Assembly (NCBI GenBank): GCA_037127255.1
Contig: JBANSL010000012.1
Span: forward strand, 40,601,115 to 40,665,114
Direction: 5' to 3'
Length of the DNA stretch: 64,000 nucleotides
From: Persicaria tinctoria
Lineage: Eukaryota > Streptophyta > Magnoliopsida > Caryophyllales > Polygonaceae
Each line of letters starts with the position of its first letter. Positions within the stretch are counted from its first letter, which is position 1. The notes under the pieces were generated by a model. The model was not told the DNA's origin. It ran no database searches and saw only the letters and a program-made list of their open reading frames with translations. Shown one piece after another: positions 34,162-44,191 of the stretch. A program made the position numbers and the translations under genes.

Positions 34162-35360
34162 TGGTGTGGTGCCGAATGTCGTTACCTTTCTACAACACCA
34201 AAAAGAATAACCCAAACCAACAACTCAACTAGCAACCTAGTAACTAGTATAATGGAGTATTAAGGGGTCGATTCCACAGAGAGAATACCTTTCCAGTTTA
34301 TCAAATCGCTATCAGAATCGAACAAGATCAATAAGTGATTGAATATCAAAATAACTGCTCTTAACCAAAGTAACAAAAGTGAATTAGTGATAATTATGAG
34401 TGAGATAGTTTCCCCTACAATTCATCAACAATGGTTATGTCTTTGATCCTTGACTTTATCTATCTTTCCTTGTTTGATTCATCTAATGGCCGATCACTCC
34501 AACCCTAAGAAATGCAACAATAACAATCACACAAACAACCAAGGATAGGGGAACAACTTCCTAACCCTAATTGGTATAATTGATAAAGTAGAATTGTCAT
34601 TGTCCAGCACACCCAATCGATGATTTCAGGGGATCAATTAGTTATGTTGTGCTACTAATCCAATTAACTTGCAACGGTTAATCAAGCCTTTAGCTGGAAA
34701 GCAAATTCCGTCAAGGTGGCCAATCAAGAGGGAACACATGCAATCAATCAATAACAAACAAAAACATTGAATCAATCAAACTTAGAATAGATAGAAATTA
34801 AGTCTCACAATTCATATAACCATGTCTCTGAATTGCAGGTGAAACAAAAGAGGTTTAGTTCCTCATGGAAAGTCTTCCTCTCAATATCTTCATTAGAGTT
34901 ATCTTCCTTAGGTTTTCTCCACAAAACTCCAACTCTCCTTCTAAAGTCGGCCAAAAACATCATAATATAGTTTAACCTAATTAGTTTCCAAAACACGGAA
35001 TAGGAAATTCTGTAATGACACGGGCGGCGGGCACCGTGGCTCAAGCGGCGAATACCGTTCCATCAGTAGCTTCATTCTTCAATTTATCGATTCCGAATTC
35101 AAGCTAACTTCCTCCACGCCTTTTCCTTACCTACTTCACATGTTTCCTTAGGTTCCTAGCTCTCCAAACTCATCCTTGGCAAGCTATAGATGCGTCGTTC
35201 CAGCGTCGAGACATAAATCTGCAGAAAAGCATAAAAAGAGCGTAGATTCCAAACTTGCAAGACTCAACACTACTGACTCAAACTACTCAAAAACAAGAAA
35301 TAAGCTATCATAGACTCACTAACAACTACCTATAATGCCTATATAAAATACGCATTATCA
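34162..35360 (-). repeat. 5' LTR of D
   Basis: 1199 bp, partner of 5574-6751. In element orientation it runs TGATAATGCG ... ACACCA. The D family motif is at 35023-35037 (GGCGGCGGGCACCGT), about 330 bp from the LTR 5' end. The right flank GAGCT is the probable target duplication. Confidence 0.9.
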
Positions 35361-35850
35361 GAGCTCGAGTCCGAATCCGAGGAGAACATCACTTTACTCG
35401 ACATCGACTACTTTGGCCGATGTCAAGTACTTCTTTGGGCCATTTCGAGTCGACTATGGTCCGAGTGTGTGGTTACTACCAAGTCAAGACACGTGAAGAT
35501 CTATCCAATTGAAGGGTGATTTACCCACATTAGATATTTCCTTTACTTACTTTAAAGATTTATTTCCTTTATTTACTAAGTTTTATCTTAAGTCTTTAGA
35601 TAAATAGTTTTAGATATAGATAGATTATTCTTTCCTTGGATAGCGAGGATTGAATACTATAAATAAGGCCCTAGGGCTGGTTTTAGGATCATCCAATAAT
35701 CCAATATTTTTCTCTCAAGCAATTGAGCAAACACTAGTTAGGCAATTAATTTAGAGGTTTTTTTAGAGCTTGTGGTCGAGTATGGTGAAAGAGCGAGAGC
35801 GATTTGGCATTGTTCGGTTGTAAGTTTTGTTTTCGATTTAATGCAAGTGG
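35361..35850 (+). repeat. E 3' LTR, second piece
   Basis: Continues the E LTR to the right of D: remaining TCGA-type motifs (to about 35460), the block AAGATCTATC ... TTTATTTCCTTTAT, the TATA box TATAAATA at 35658-35665 (CTATAAATAAGGC), and a TTTAATGCAA segment. It stops abruptly at 35850, where minus-strand F sequence starts. Confidence 0.8.
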
Positions 35851-36844
35851 CATCATTCTCAACATAGTCCCCGGATAGGAAATAAGGTAAAGAATGGATA
35901 ATATTTAGATTATGTGGAGCAATAATATGAAATAAGGCTCAATATGGCTTTTTTGATGCATAAGCATAAGTAAAGGCTAGGATATAACAATATGAGCATA
36001 TATGGAAAATATAAAGTCCTCCATCCTTTTATCATGCAACATGTCAAAAGCAACCTAAAATTTTACCTCCTTTCATGGTTTTTAATAAAAATATGCACTT
36101 CATTGTGACTTCCCTTTACTAGGCAATTTCATGCTATATCTCTAATGAATCCAATTTTGCATCGTTGAGTTCAATTTAAGCTTCCATGACACTAATCAAA
36201 ATTTTAAATGGGGGTGGTTTTAATAAACTTTGGAAAGCATGCATATAAGCACATAAATAAAATATGAAATTCAAAGTAGCCATGTCTAAGCAATTCAAGA
36301 AATAAACTTAAAAGTATGCACACATAATGTCAAATAAAGTTAAATATGCATAAAGTAAGCCCTTCCCCCACCCCATACTTAAACATTACAGTGTTCTCGC
36401 TGTATAAAAAACAAGGGGTAAAGAAAGAAACTCACTAGACAGGTGTGTGGAACTTCGGAATCAAGTGCTGAAGTTTGTGCAGAAGTTGTCGATCTCGAGT
36501 GAAGTAGTCGAGGTCGAGTACTTCTGCCGCTTCTCTTTACCTGCAAAACTCGTTAGAAGACAATATCCACAATAGAAAAATCCAAAAATAATATTTAAAA
36601 CAAAAACCAACAGTATCTAAAACCCTAAGAAATACAAAATAGCGGTCCGTAAGCGCTAAATTTTAAGTCTTTAGCTTGACTTACTTCCCTTTATGTCTTA
36701 GCCAGGCTCATCTTTGTCTGGAGGTATAGGTGGGTCTGGTGGTTCCTCCGGTGGTGGGAAGCGTGGGATGTCATCCGGGGGCATCATGTGAAGAAGCTTA
36801 AACCTCCCCGAGTGAACGCTCCATGGCTTCACCCATTCATCTTC
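35851..36844 (-). other. 3' noncoding region of F
   Basis: Reversed counterpart of about 100-1100 of E0: CATCATTCTCAACATAG, CATGCTATATCTCTAATGAA, CCCTTCCCCCACCCCATACT and ACTCACTAGACAGGTGTG all occur there in the other orientation. Near 36690-36840 the F ORF frame continues past its TAG with a proline-rich D/P/P segment. TCGA-type motifs occur at 36485-36525. Confidence 0.75.
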
Positions 36845-37312
36845 CTAGGCTTCAGCTGGCATGCATAAAGGAAGATATAAAGAAAATATGCATACCTCAT
36901 CATCATACCTCTTCCGTTTCATAGGTTGACTTGGTTGTGTATCTCCACCACAACAGAACGGTGGAGCGAGAAGAGATATTTCCTCCTCATCTTGCGGAGC
37001 TCCATGCCACTTTGCTAGGACCTCATACTTGAATATGAACATCGGTTGCTCAAAATTATCGGGGATAGCCTTCACCTTGTAAGGTAAAAGCGACCTTGGA
37101 ACACCCTGGTTGTCAACATCGAGTGGGTCAACTGGCTCGTCGGGAGGAGGGCATGGTCCTTTAGACTGAATGGAAGCCTTAATCCTTCGAATTTCGTCTT
37201 CCAGCTGGACTATTTCCCATAATCGTGCCTCCTCCACTGTGATCCTATTTCTCCGTCTCAAATCTTGAAACCATTCTTCCCATGCAGGATTCCCTTCGAC
37301 AAAGTCTTCCAT
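36845..37312 (-). CDS. Unrecognised short ORF of element F
   Basis: 155 codons from ATG 37312, about 170 bp inside the primer site, where gag normally starts. The product begins M-E-D-F-V-E-G-N-P-A-W-E-E-W-F and has a charged helical stretch with heptad-like spacing (E-E-A-R-L-W-E-I-V-Q-L-E-D-E-I-R-R-I-K), a motif-like P-L-D-V-D patch, then a segment with F-I-F-K-Y-E-V-L-A-K-W-H-G and a basic M-K-R-K-R. The stop is TAG; the frame continues beyond it for about 55 codons, so the original protein may have been near 210 residues. I recognise no family. It could be a coiled-coil gag replacement. Confidence 0.45.
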   Translation of the reverse strand: MEDFVEGNPAWEEWFQDLRRRNRITVEEARLWEIVQLEDEIRRIKASIQSKGPCPPPDEPVDPLDVDNQGVPRSLLPYKVKAIPDNFEQPMFIFKYEVLAKWHGAPQDEEEISLLAPPFCCGGDTQPSQPMKRKRYDDEVCIFSLYLPLCMPAEA

Positions 37313-37481
37313 CTTTGTACCTAAGCTTTTAAATCACAATCAGGAACATAAATTAGTAGCAAAAGTTCGGCACCTAATTGATGTCGATGAGGTAGGTGGT
37401 GGTAGGGTATGTTATAGGGTGAGAAAAAGGGATGGGCTTTTCTGAACCTTAAACACAAATAAACTAGGCGCGATTGATATC

Positions 37482-37499
37482 TCCCCGGCAACGGTGCCA
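37482..37499 (-). promoter_or_regulatory. Primer binding site of F
   Basis: Minus strand TGGCACCGTTGCCGGGGA, three bases inside the 5' LTR; a tRNA-Asp site with one difference. Confidence 0.9.
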
Positions 37500-37502
37500 A
37501 TT

Positions 37503-39165
37503 TGACGAGAGGGTTTCTCGACCAAATAAATTTGTAGTCAAGACCCCGCTATAGGATAGTGGAGTCAGGTTCGTCCTCAAGAGAGAAGTCAGCGGTTCTA
37601 GGTTTAGTGTGTTTAAGGGTTCGAGAATAGCGAGAAAAGGTGTATGGTTGTTGTCAACGTCGACTAAGACTTGGTCGATTTCGAGGGAATGGTAGGAGAA
37701 GAGGTGGTCGGTGTCGAGTAACTTTGCAGGATAAAAATAATAAAATAAAATAAATAAAGATGCAAACTTCCAAGATTAGGGATCACCACAACAATAAACA
37801 TATGTGTAGATTATAATCACATAAAGATGCATGCTTTATATCAAAGAATCGACTTTTGCAAATTCCAACAATTTAGGTGATAGAGGCTCTCGCATAAATA
37901 CCTAATTTGTGTCTACCTTTGCTTAATTAGGATTATTCGGCTCTCGCAAATAAACCCTAATTACTATCCAAATTCATAATAAGATCAATTTCGCTTCAAT
38001 ATCATGAATAAAGAATTTCCTCAACTCTCGCAAAGGATTAAGCACATAGGTAGATGATGATAAAGACGTATAAATTCATGGATTTATAAATTAAACACAC
38101 ATATCTATTGTTGGGATCACTCCAACCCTAGAAGAAGGAAATTAGAAAGCAAACATGATGAAAGAAATTAACTTTAACATAAAATAAACTAAAACTTACA
38201 TAACCTTCCAATATTTCCTCCTCTTCCTTCCTTCTTCTCTCGCCTCCTCCTCCTTTCTCTCTCGCTTCCTTCTCCTTTCTCTCTCTCCTCTCTCCTTGCG
38301 TCCTAAGACGGCTTTGCTTGGATTGATTGAATAAATAAAATCCAACCCCTAATGCCTTATTTATAGTGTTCCATGTAGCTATTCTAGGAAGGAACAACTA
38401 TATCTAAATTTATCTAATAACATAAGATAAAATTTTATGATAAAGGAAATAATATCTAAAAGGAAACTAAGACTAGTTGTGGATAAATTCTTCTTCTCTT
38501 GATAGATCTTCATGTGGATAGATAGAATTCCACATATCTTCACTTGTAAGCAACTCTATCTTCTCAGCACAACTCGATCTTGGACTCGGATTCGACTGGA
38601 TTGTCCTCGAGGTCGACCAATGCTCCTCAACATCGAGTAAGATTTTCTCCCCTCAGATTGCATTCGAGCTCGAGCAGCTTCTGGACTCATCGACTTCCCC
38701 TCCACATCGACCATGTCTGGTCAACGTCGACCAAGACTATGTTGCTCGAGTGACTCTGCTCAACTCTGTATAACTTTCTGGGCTTGATGTACTCGACCTC
38801 GACCAAGCTTGGTCGACGTAGAGTGGAACTGGTTCGTTCTCAGCATTCTGCTCTGTTCTTGAAATGCACTTTCCTGAGTCCTCGTTCGGTCGATTGATGC
38901 ATATGAGCATGCGTTGGAAAGCTCTTTTCGAGGGCTACAACTGTCATGAAGATATCGGAACTTGATTCCGAATGATGTGACTTTCTTTTAAGCTCCAAAG
39001 TGCGTCCAATTTCTACGAAATATGAGAAAACTTGTATAGACCTCAATAGTTGGAAAATAAACATAAACTACACATATTCTGTATTATTTTAACCCAAATG
39101 TATGAAATGCATACATAAATCGATATAAAAGTAGGTATAAGACATGGCAAATTAGGCTCACAACA
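37503..39165 (-). repeat. 5' LTR of F
   Basis: 1663 bp; on the plus strand it starts TGACGAGAGGG and ends GGCTCACAACA, so in element orientation TGTTGTGAGCC ... CTCGTCA. It aligns with E1 throughout. TCGA-type motifs lie at 37665-37720 (U5) and 38570-38825 (U3), the TATA box at 38358-38365, and a GTTGTAG...CTTTCCAAC box at 38911-38942 in the sense of the element. The U5 edge can fold: CGAGA-GGGTT-TCTCG. Confidence 0.85.
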
Positions 39166-39442
39166 TACGTTTTTACTCTGCACTGACAACTCGAGATCGA
39201 CTAAGACTAGTCGATGTCGAGTACGCTGGTCGACGTCGAGGAGGTTTCTACTCGAGGACTCTGCTGGTCGATTACGAGAGGATTTTGGGACGAGAAAGGC
39301 GAGCGCTAACACGCTTCTCGTGGATACGATCCTGAATACCTTACCACTACAACGGGAGGGTTTCTTGTATTTTATTTGCTTGAACATGGAGTTGGTTTGC
39401 TTTCATATAGTTTTATATCTGCACACTTGATTTCCCTCCACA
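39166..39442 (+). repeat. E 3' LTR, last piece (U5)
   Basis: Plus-strand tail matching 3480-3656 of E1: TCGA motifs (39190-39300), a GATACGATCCTGA...CTACAACGGGAGGG block, and the end CACTTGATTTCCCTCCACA. It closes the LTR opened at 5095. Confidence 0.75.
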
Positions 39443-39810
39443 ACATAGGGGTCTCATAAATAGTTTGAAACTCGGTCAACTTATCCAACACATCCCAAAC
39501 TTCCTGGAGAGTTATCTCAAGGTATCGACAGCTAGTACAGAGATTAATGCGATCCTTAGTCACCTCATTAATCCCATTGAAAAATATTTCTTGTAGAATG
39601 TAGGGTGGTTGCCCATGCGTAGGGAATTAACGAATCAACTCCTTAAATCTTTTCCAACTCCCCGCTAGAGTTTCATTCCTCAATTGCTTGTAAGAGGTGA
39701 TCTTTTTGCGCAGCTCCGTTGTCTTCACAGGAGGGAAAAGGTTGTTCGTAAAAAAGTCATGAAACTTTTCCCATGAAATAGATGTAGATATCGACAAGGG
39801 CATGGCTTCA
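39443..39810 (-). pseudogene. gag fragment of relic element G
   Basis: Minus-strand gag core in broken frames: W-E-K-F-H-D-F-F-T-N-N-L-F-P-P-V-K-T, E-L-R-K-K-I-T-S-Y-K-Q, then W-K-R-F-K-E-L-I-R (39627-39800), and after a stop the G-Q-P-P-Y continuation, D-R-I-N-L-C and V-W-D-V-L-D-K-L-T-E-F (39443-39563). It is closest to the gag of A in this window. The segment begins and ends abruptly, between the E LTR tail and LTR-like sequence. Confidence 0.85.
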
Positions 39811-40969
39811 CACACAGACACACGTAAGGCTAGAAATAAGAAAAAATCAATATAAAGAGAAAGACTTCCAAGGCAAGGGATCACCACAATAATAAACACA
39901 AGCGGGAATAAATGAATCATAGAAAAGATCATGCTTTTATCTACTAACAAGTAAATCAATCAACCTTCACAAAAAAGTCCTACTTGTTTCTACCTTTTCT
40001 TAACTAGGATCCTTTAACCTACATTAGAAAACCCTAATTACTATCAAAGTTAAGAACTTTGTTTCTCAAATAAATTGCAACAAGGAATTCCTTAAACTCG
40101 CATTCAAGGTTAAGCACATAGACAGAATTAGTTATTAACTTCCTATCGATTACTATTATCTTGGTTTGAATAGACTATTAGTCCTAAAAATTCTAACAAT
40201 CTCTTACACTCTTAATGCAACCTTAACACAGTTAAGATTTAGTAAAGGAATAACACAAAGTCCCAAGATTTATAAGCATATAAGTAACACCAATAAATCA
40301 ATGTTTAACTAGTATGTCAACTTCCTACACATTTATGTTTCATAACGAATTCCAAGAGAACAACATAATCAAATTAAGCGCAAGGAAATTGAAGCAATCA
40401 ATAGGAAATAACTAGAATTTAAAACTCACAATTCAACCAACAAAGTCCCAAATCGTAGGCAAATCAAAAAGAGTTTAGTTGCTCATGGTGAACCTAAATC
40501 GCAAGTCTTCAATCTTGAATGTAAAATAGGATTGTTAAAACTAGGCTAAACATTTGTTTATATAGGGCTAAAGACTGACCAAAAACCCTAGAAAACGTCC
40601 TATTTAGGATAGGATTAGGAGCAATTTAGATAGAATTAGATAGAATTTTTCTTAAGATAAATGCATCATAGACACTGTTCAAATCGCGAGCATGCCACAA
40701 GTGCGGTGAATCCAATAGGTGCCCAGGAAGGCTGCAGGCGCGACGATCCTTCTGGGTTGAAACCATAAAGTTCCGGTTCAAAACTCTCTTTTCACCCATG
40801 AAAACTTCGAATATGTTCCTAATGTATTCATAAAAGTTATCGGTATTAGAAAGATCTTTCCAACGCATACTCATATGTGTCAATCAGACTCATATGTTTT
40901 CACTCTTAGACCTCGATCATGTGCTCCATTCATCGTATTCTTCCCTTGCTCAGATCTTGTCTTGATAGA
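39811..40969 (-). repeat. LTR-like sequence of relic G, left of C
   Basis: From about 39850 it resembles LTR sequence of F (AGACTTCCAAGGCAAGGGATCACCACAA) and then the B/C type (AACCCTAATTACTATCAAAG, ATTAGTCCTA...). A GTTGTAG-like...CTTTCCAACGCAT box lies at 40834-40866. Element C inserted at 40969/40970, duplicating ATAGA, and G continues at 46771. Confidence 0.6.
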
Positions 40970-42400
40970 TGACAGGAGGAAACTGTCGTTGTTCCTATCA
41001 AAGTATAACTCAAACCTACAAACTAGTATAGTAAGCAAGTAAGAGGTCGATCCCACAGAGAATCAAGTATTCCTAAGCAATGTATATTTACCAATTAGTA
41101 GGAAAGAGGGGTTTTTGGTGATTGAAGATGAGAAAATAAACTATAAACAAGCTAGTAGAGATAACAATTGAGAAAATAGTTCCATCTATAAACATCCACT
41201 TTAGTTTGGTTGATTGATCATCGATTCTTCTTCAAGTTCTCTTCTCATCCTATTATTGTTCCTGTCCTGATCTTGTGTAAATTACTAGTCCTACGAGTCC
41301 TAGTAACCCTTACTAATTAGATAACCCTAACACGGTCAAGATTCAACCTAATAGTAGCATTAAGATTAAGGATTAACCAGGATACATGCAACACCAAGCT
41401 ACGAGTCAGCATTCAACATGTAATTGATTCTCTACACACCAATTTAGTCCTACGAGTCCTAAAAAGGCATGATTGCTACTATGGATTAAGGTTAGCTACG
41501 AGGAATCTACAAAATCCTAGCAATAATCTCAACTAGTTGTACGGACTAGAAGAAATCAACAATAATCGCAAAAGAATCAATACGAATCAATAGGAATAGA
41601 ACAAGAATAGAAATCTCACAACTTTATCAAACTAAAGCTTCAATCCATAGAAGAAACGGAAGAGTTTAGCACTCCATGGCCATGGAGGCTCTTCTCTAGG
41701 GTTCTCTCAATTGATAGTCTCCAAGTGCATAAACTAATGAATTAGATCCCTCAAATAAAACCCTAAAACTTCCTTAAAAGGCCTCAAAAGAGTCGGCCAA
41801 ATAATAATTCTCCAAACTAATTAAAGAGATAAAAAGTCCTGTGACAGATTCGGCGTTTCTGCATAGGCCGCGGGGCAGCCAACCCAGGCCGCGGGGCGGC
41901 CAGGCGATTGCGAAATCCTTCGTCAGAGCTACGGGCCGCGGGGCGGTTTACTTGGCCGCGGAGCGGCTTTTACTGTTTACAGAAACTTTTCCTCTTCGAA
42001 TTTGGTCTCGATGTCAACACGAAAGGTGTAGATCTCGGAAAGAGCTTTCCAACGCATGGTTATAATAGTCAATCGGACCACCGAGGCCTCCAGAAAGTGC
42101 AAAACAAGTTCAGCATGTCTAGCGACAACTTTTGCTGACTTGTTCTTTACTTAGGCTCTCTAACTTCGATTCCGCTCCCGGGCTCTTCACTTTTCCTCCT
42201 CCTCTTCACTCTTCCTTCATCCATGAGCTTCTTCATTCCTCGTCGGATCCACATATACCTGAAATAATCCATAAAAGCGTGTAGATTCCGACTCTACCAA
42301 CAAAACAAGTATAAATGCAATTCTAGCCTAAACCATGCATTATATACATCTAAATCATGATAAATGCGTCACAATATGCCTACCTAAATGCATGCTATCA
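40970..42400 (-). repeat. 3' LTR of C
   Basis: Plus strand TGACAGGAGG ... GCATGCTATCA. GGCCGCGGGGCGGCC-type motifs lie at 41866-41880, 41887-41901, 41934-41947 and 41954-41967, about 430-535 bp from the LTR 5' end. The GTTGTAG...CTTTCCAACGCATGG box is at 42024-42055, antisense to the element. The U5 edge can fold (GACAG ... CTGTC). Confidence 0.95.
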
Positions 42401-44191
42401 AATTCCCCGACACTTAAGCCTTTGCTTGTCCTCAAGCAATTAAAACCAAAATCAAATCAACACCCCACAGACAAGCAATCCATGTAATAACTTCGGTAAA
42501 ACACTTAAAAGCTCAAAATAGGGAAATAAAGATTGACAATTAACATCATAACATGTATAGGTGCAATCCAAGGAATAAAGCAAGCATATTCATTCAACCT
42601 CACCAGGAAAATGTGTTTTCACTCTCGCTAATGTGTTTAGGGTTAAACATTCACGCTCAAACCCAATCCTTGAAAACTTAGCTACAACAAAATTGCGACA
42701 GTGGTCTAAATCTCCACCGCTAGTGACTTCACATGCACCCAAAATCATGAGGTCTTTCTATGGGTTGTAATGGGGTCATGGTAGGAACATAGGGTATGGA
42801 AATTATTTAGGTTATGTGGTGCTAAAAATCCGGGAAAAAGGGTTAGTAAACAACCAGAAAAACACCAACACCAAAACACTTCATATACCATTCCAATAAC
42901 ATGCACTCCTTCACAATACAGTGCAAGCATACTTCTTAAATAACCACGCAAACTCATTCATTTTTTTTTCTTTTGATAATGATTTTTTTTCTTTTCTTTC
43001 TTTTTATTTTCTTGACTTTTACCCCTAAGTGAATTTTATCCTCCTTAGGTCTCAAGTAATAAGCACATAAAAACCATCTCTATGAAGTACAAATGAATCA
43101 CCCAACAATATTTTCTCAACTCAAAGCAACTCCATCAACACATCATGATATTCACCAACTCTTCTCCTAATTCCCGGATGGGTCAGGCTAATCATTGGCT
43201 AGGAAGATTTTGTGGAGCTAACAAAATAGGCTTATAAGGCTCAAATTGGCTTCAAGCAAAGGATAATCTGTACGGGTGGATAGTGTATATTATGGCTAAA
43301 AGAAAATCATGCCTCAATCACTTTAAGGTTACATGCAAAAATCATATAAATGCAGCCTCAATAGAGATATCTAAACGCAATTTAAAGAGGAAGTAATCAA
43401 GGAGAGTATTCACACACAAAGAAACTAGAGGACATATATGTGTAGTCCCGATAAGGCCAAAACAACTCACAAGGTCAATTTGTTAGAACTTCAATACCAT
43501 TTAAATTCCAAAGACTATACATGCTCAATTTTCTCATCAATCATGTTCCCAAAAAGTTTATAAAACAATTCAAAGTTTCAAACACTTCAAACAAGTCATG
43601 GGGCACATGATAAGATAAATATAGAGGACAAGTAGCCTAGATGGGAAAATAAGACCTAAAGTGTATGCAATGCATGATATTTTTGGATTTTTTTTTTAAC
43701 AACTGCAATATATGAGTAAAAATAAATATGAAAACATAAATAAACATGATATGAAAAATATATCTATATGCAATGCAATCCCTCCCCCACACTTAAATCT
43801 TTCATTGTCCACAATGAATATAATTTAAAAACAACAAAAGATCAAAATCTGAAGGAAAGAGAGAAAACTGACATGCTAATTGTAGGGTTGGTAGGTCTGG
43901 GAGGGGAGGTGAGGAGAGGAAACTGTCGTTCCCGTCAGAGGCCGCGGGGCGGCCATGCTAGGCCGCGGGGCGGCCGGAGACAAGACCTAGCCGCGGGGCG
44001 GCCCGTACAAGCGCGGGGCGGCCTTTTCCCTTTTCAGCTTTCAACCTGCAGTGTTAGTGCCCCACGAAAAATGCCGAAACCAAACTAATTCAATGAAATT
44101 TAAGAAAAAGAAATCTAAAACTACTTACCTTGGGTTGCCTCCCAAGCAACGCCTTTGTTTTATGTCATCGGCATGACTTATTCTCAATTCC
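42401..44191 (-). other. 3' noncoding region of C
   Basis: Inside the LTR the minus strand reads TTGAGGACAAGCAAAGGC then TTAAGTGTCGGGG (42401-42440), the polypurine signature. A second such signature (CATTGTGGACAATGAAAG, then TTAAGTGTGGGGGAGGG) lies near 43783-43825. Four further GGCCGCGGGGCGGCC-type motifs occur at 43940-43954, 43961-43975, 43989-44003 and 44011-44023, directly after a GAGGAAACTGTCGTT phrase that also forms the LTR edge. No real ORF. Confidence 0.8.

Larger units (their letters stand above)
5574..35360 (-). mobile_element. Element D: Tat/Athila-type Ty3/gypsy element, degenerate, split by B
   Basis: Minus-strand order: 5' LTR 34162-35360, primer site, gag, protease, start of reverse transcriptase (to 31982), then after the B insertion the rest of reverse transcriptase, RNase H and integrase (9115 down to about 6804), and 3' LTR 5574-6751. 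It is the only LTR element in the window with recognisable RT and integrase. Frames are broken many times and the RT catalytic motif is altered, so it is dead. The 3' noncoding region and polypurine tract are missing and replaced by 52 bp of outside sequence. Confidence 0.85.
35851..39165 (-). mobile_element. Element F: truncated E-like LTR retrotransposon
   Basis: Minus strand: 5' LTR 37503-39165, primer site 37482-37499, a short ORF (36845-37312), then the lineage's 3' noncoding modules (36360-36440 and onward) down to 35851, where it is cut. The 3' end and 3' LTR are absent and about 500 bp of the host E LTR is missing at the junction, so insertion was followed by a deletion. No gag core, protease or pol is present. 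Confidence 0.8.
1787..39442 (+). mobile_element. Element E: LTR pair with deleted interior, host of the D nest and of F
   Basis: The 5' LTR is 1787-3656. The 3' LTR starts at 5095 and resumes at 35361-35850 and 39166-39442 after the D and F insertions. The three pieces of the 3' LTR line up in order with E1: the start (GTGCGCCTAAATCGCCATG), the TATA region, and the U5 tail ending CCTCCACA. Part of the LTR equivalent to about 2850-3390 of E1 is missing at the F junction. E is the oldest layer, consistent with the eroded TC instead of TG at the start of its 3' LTR. Confidence 0.7.
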
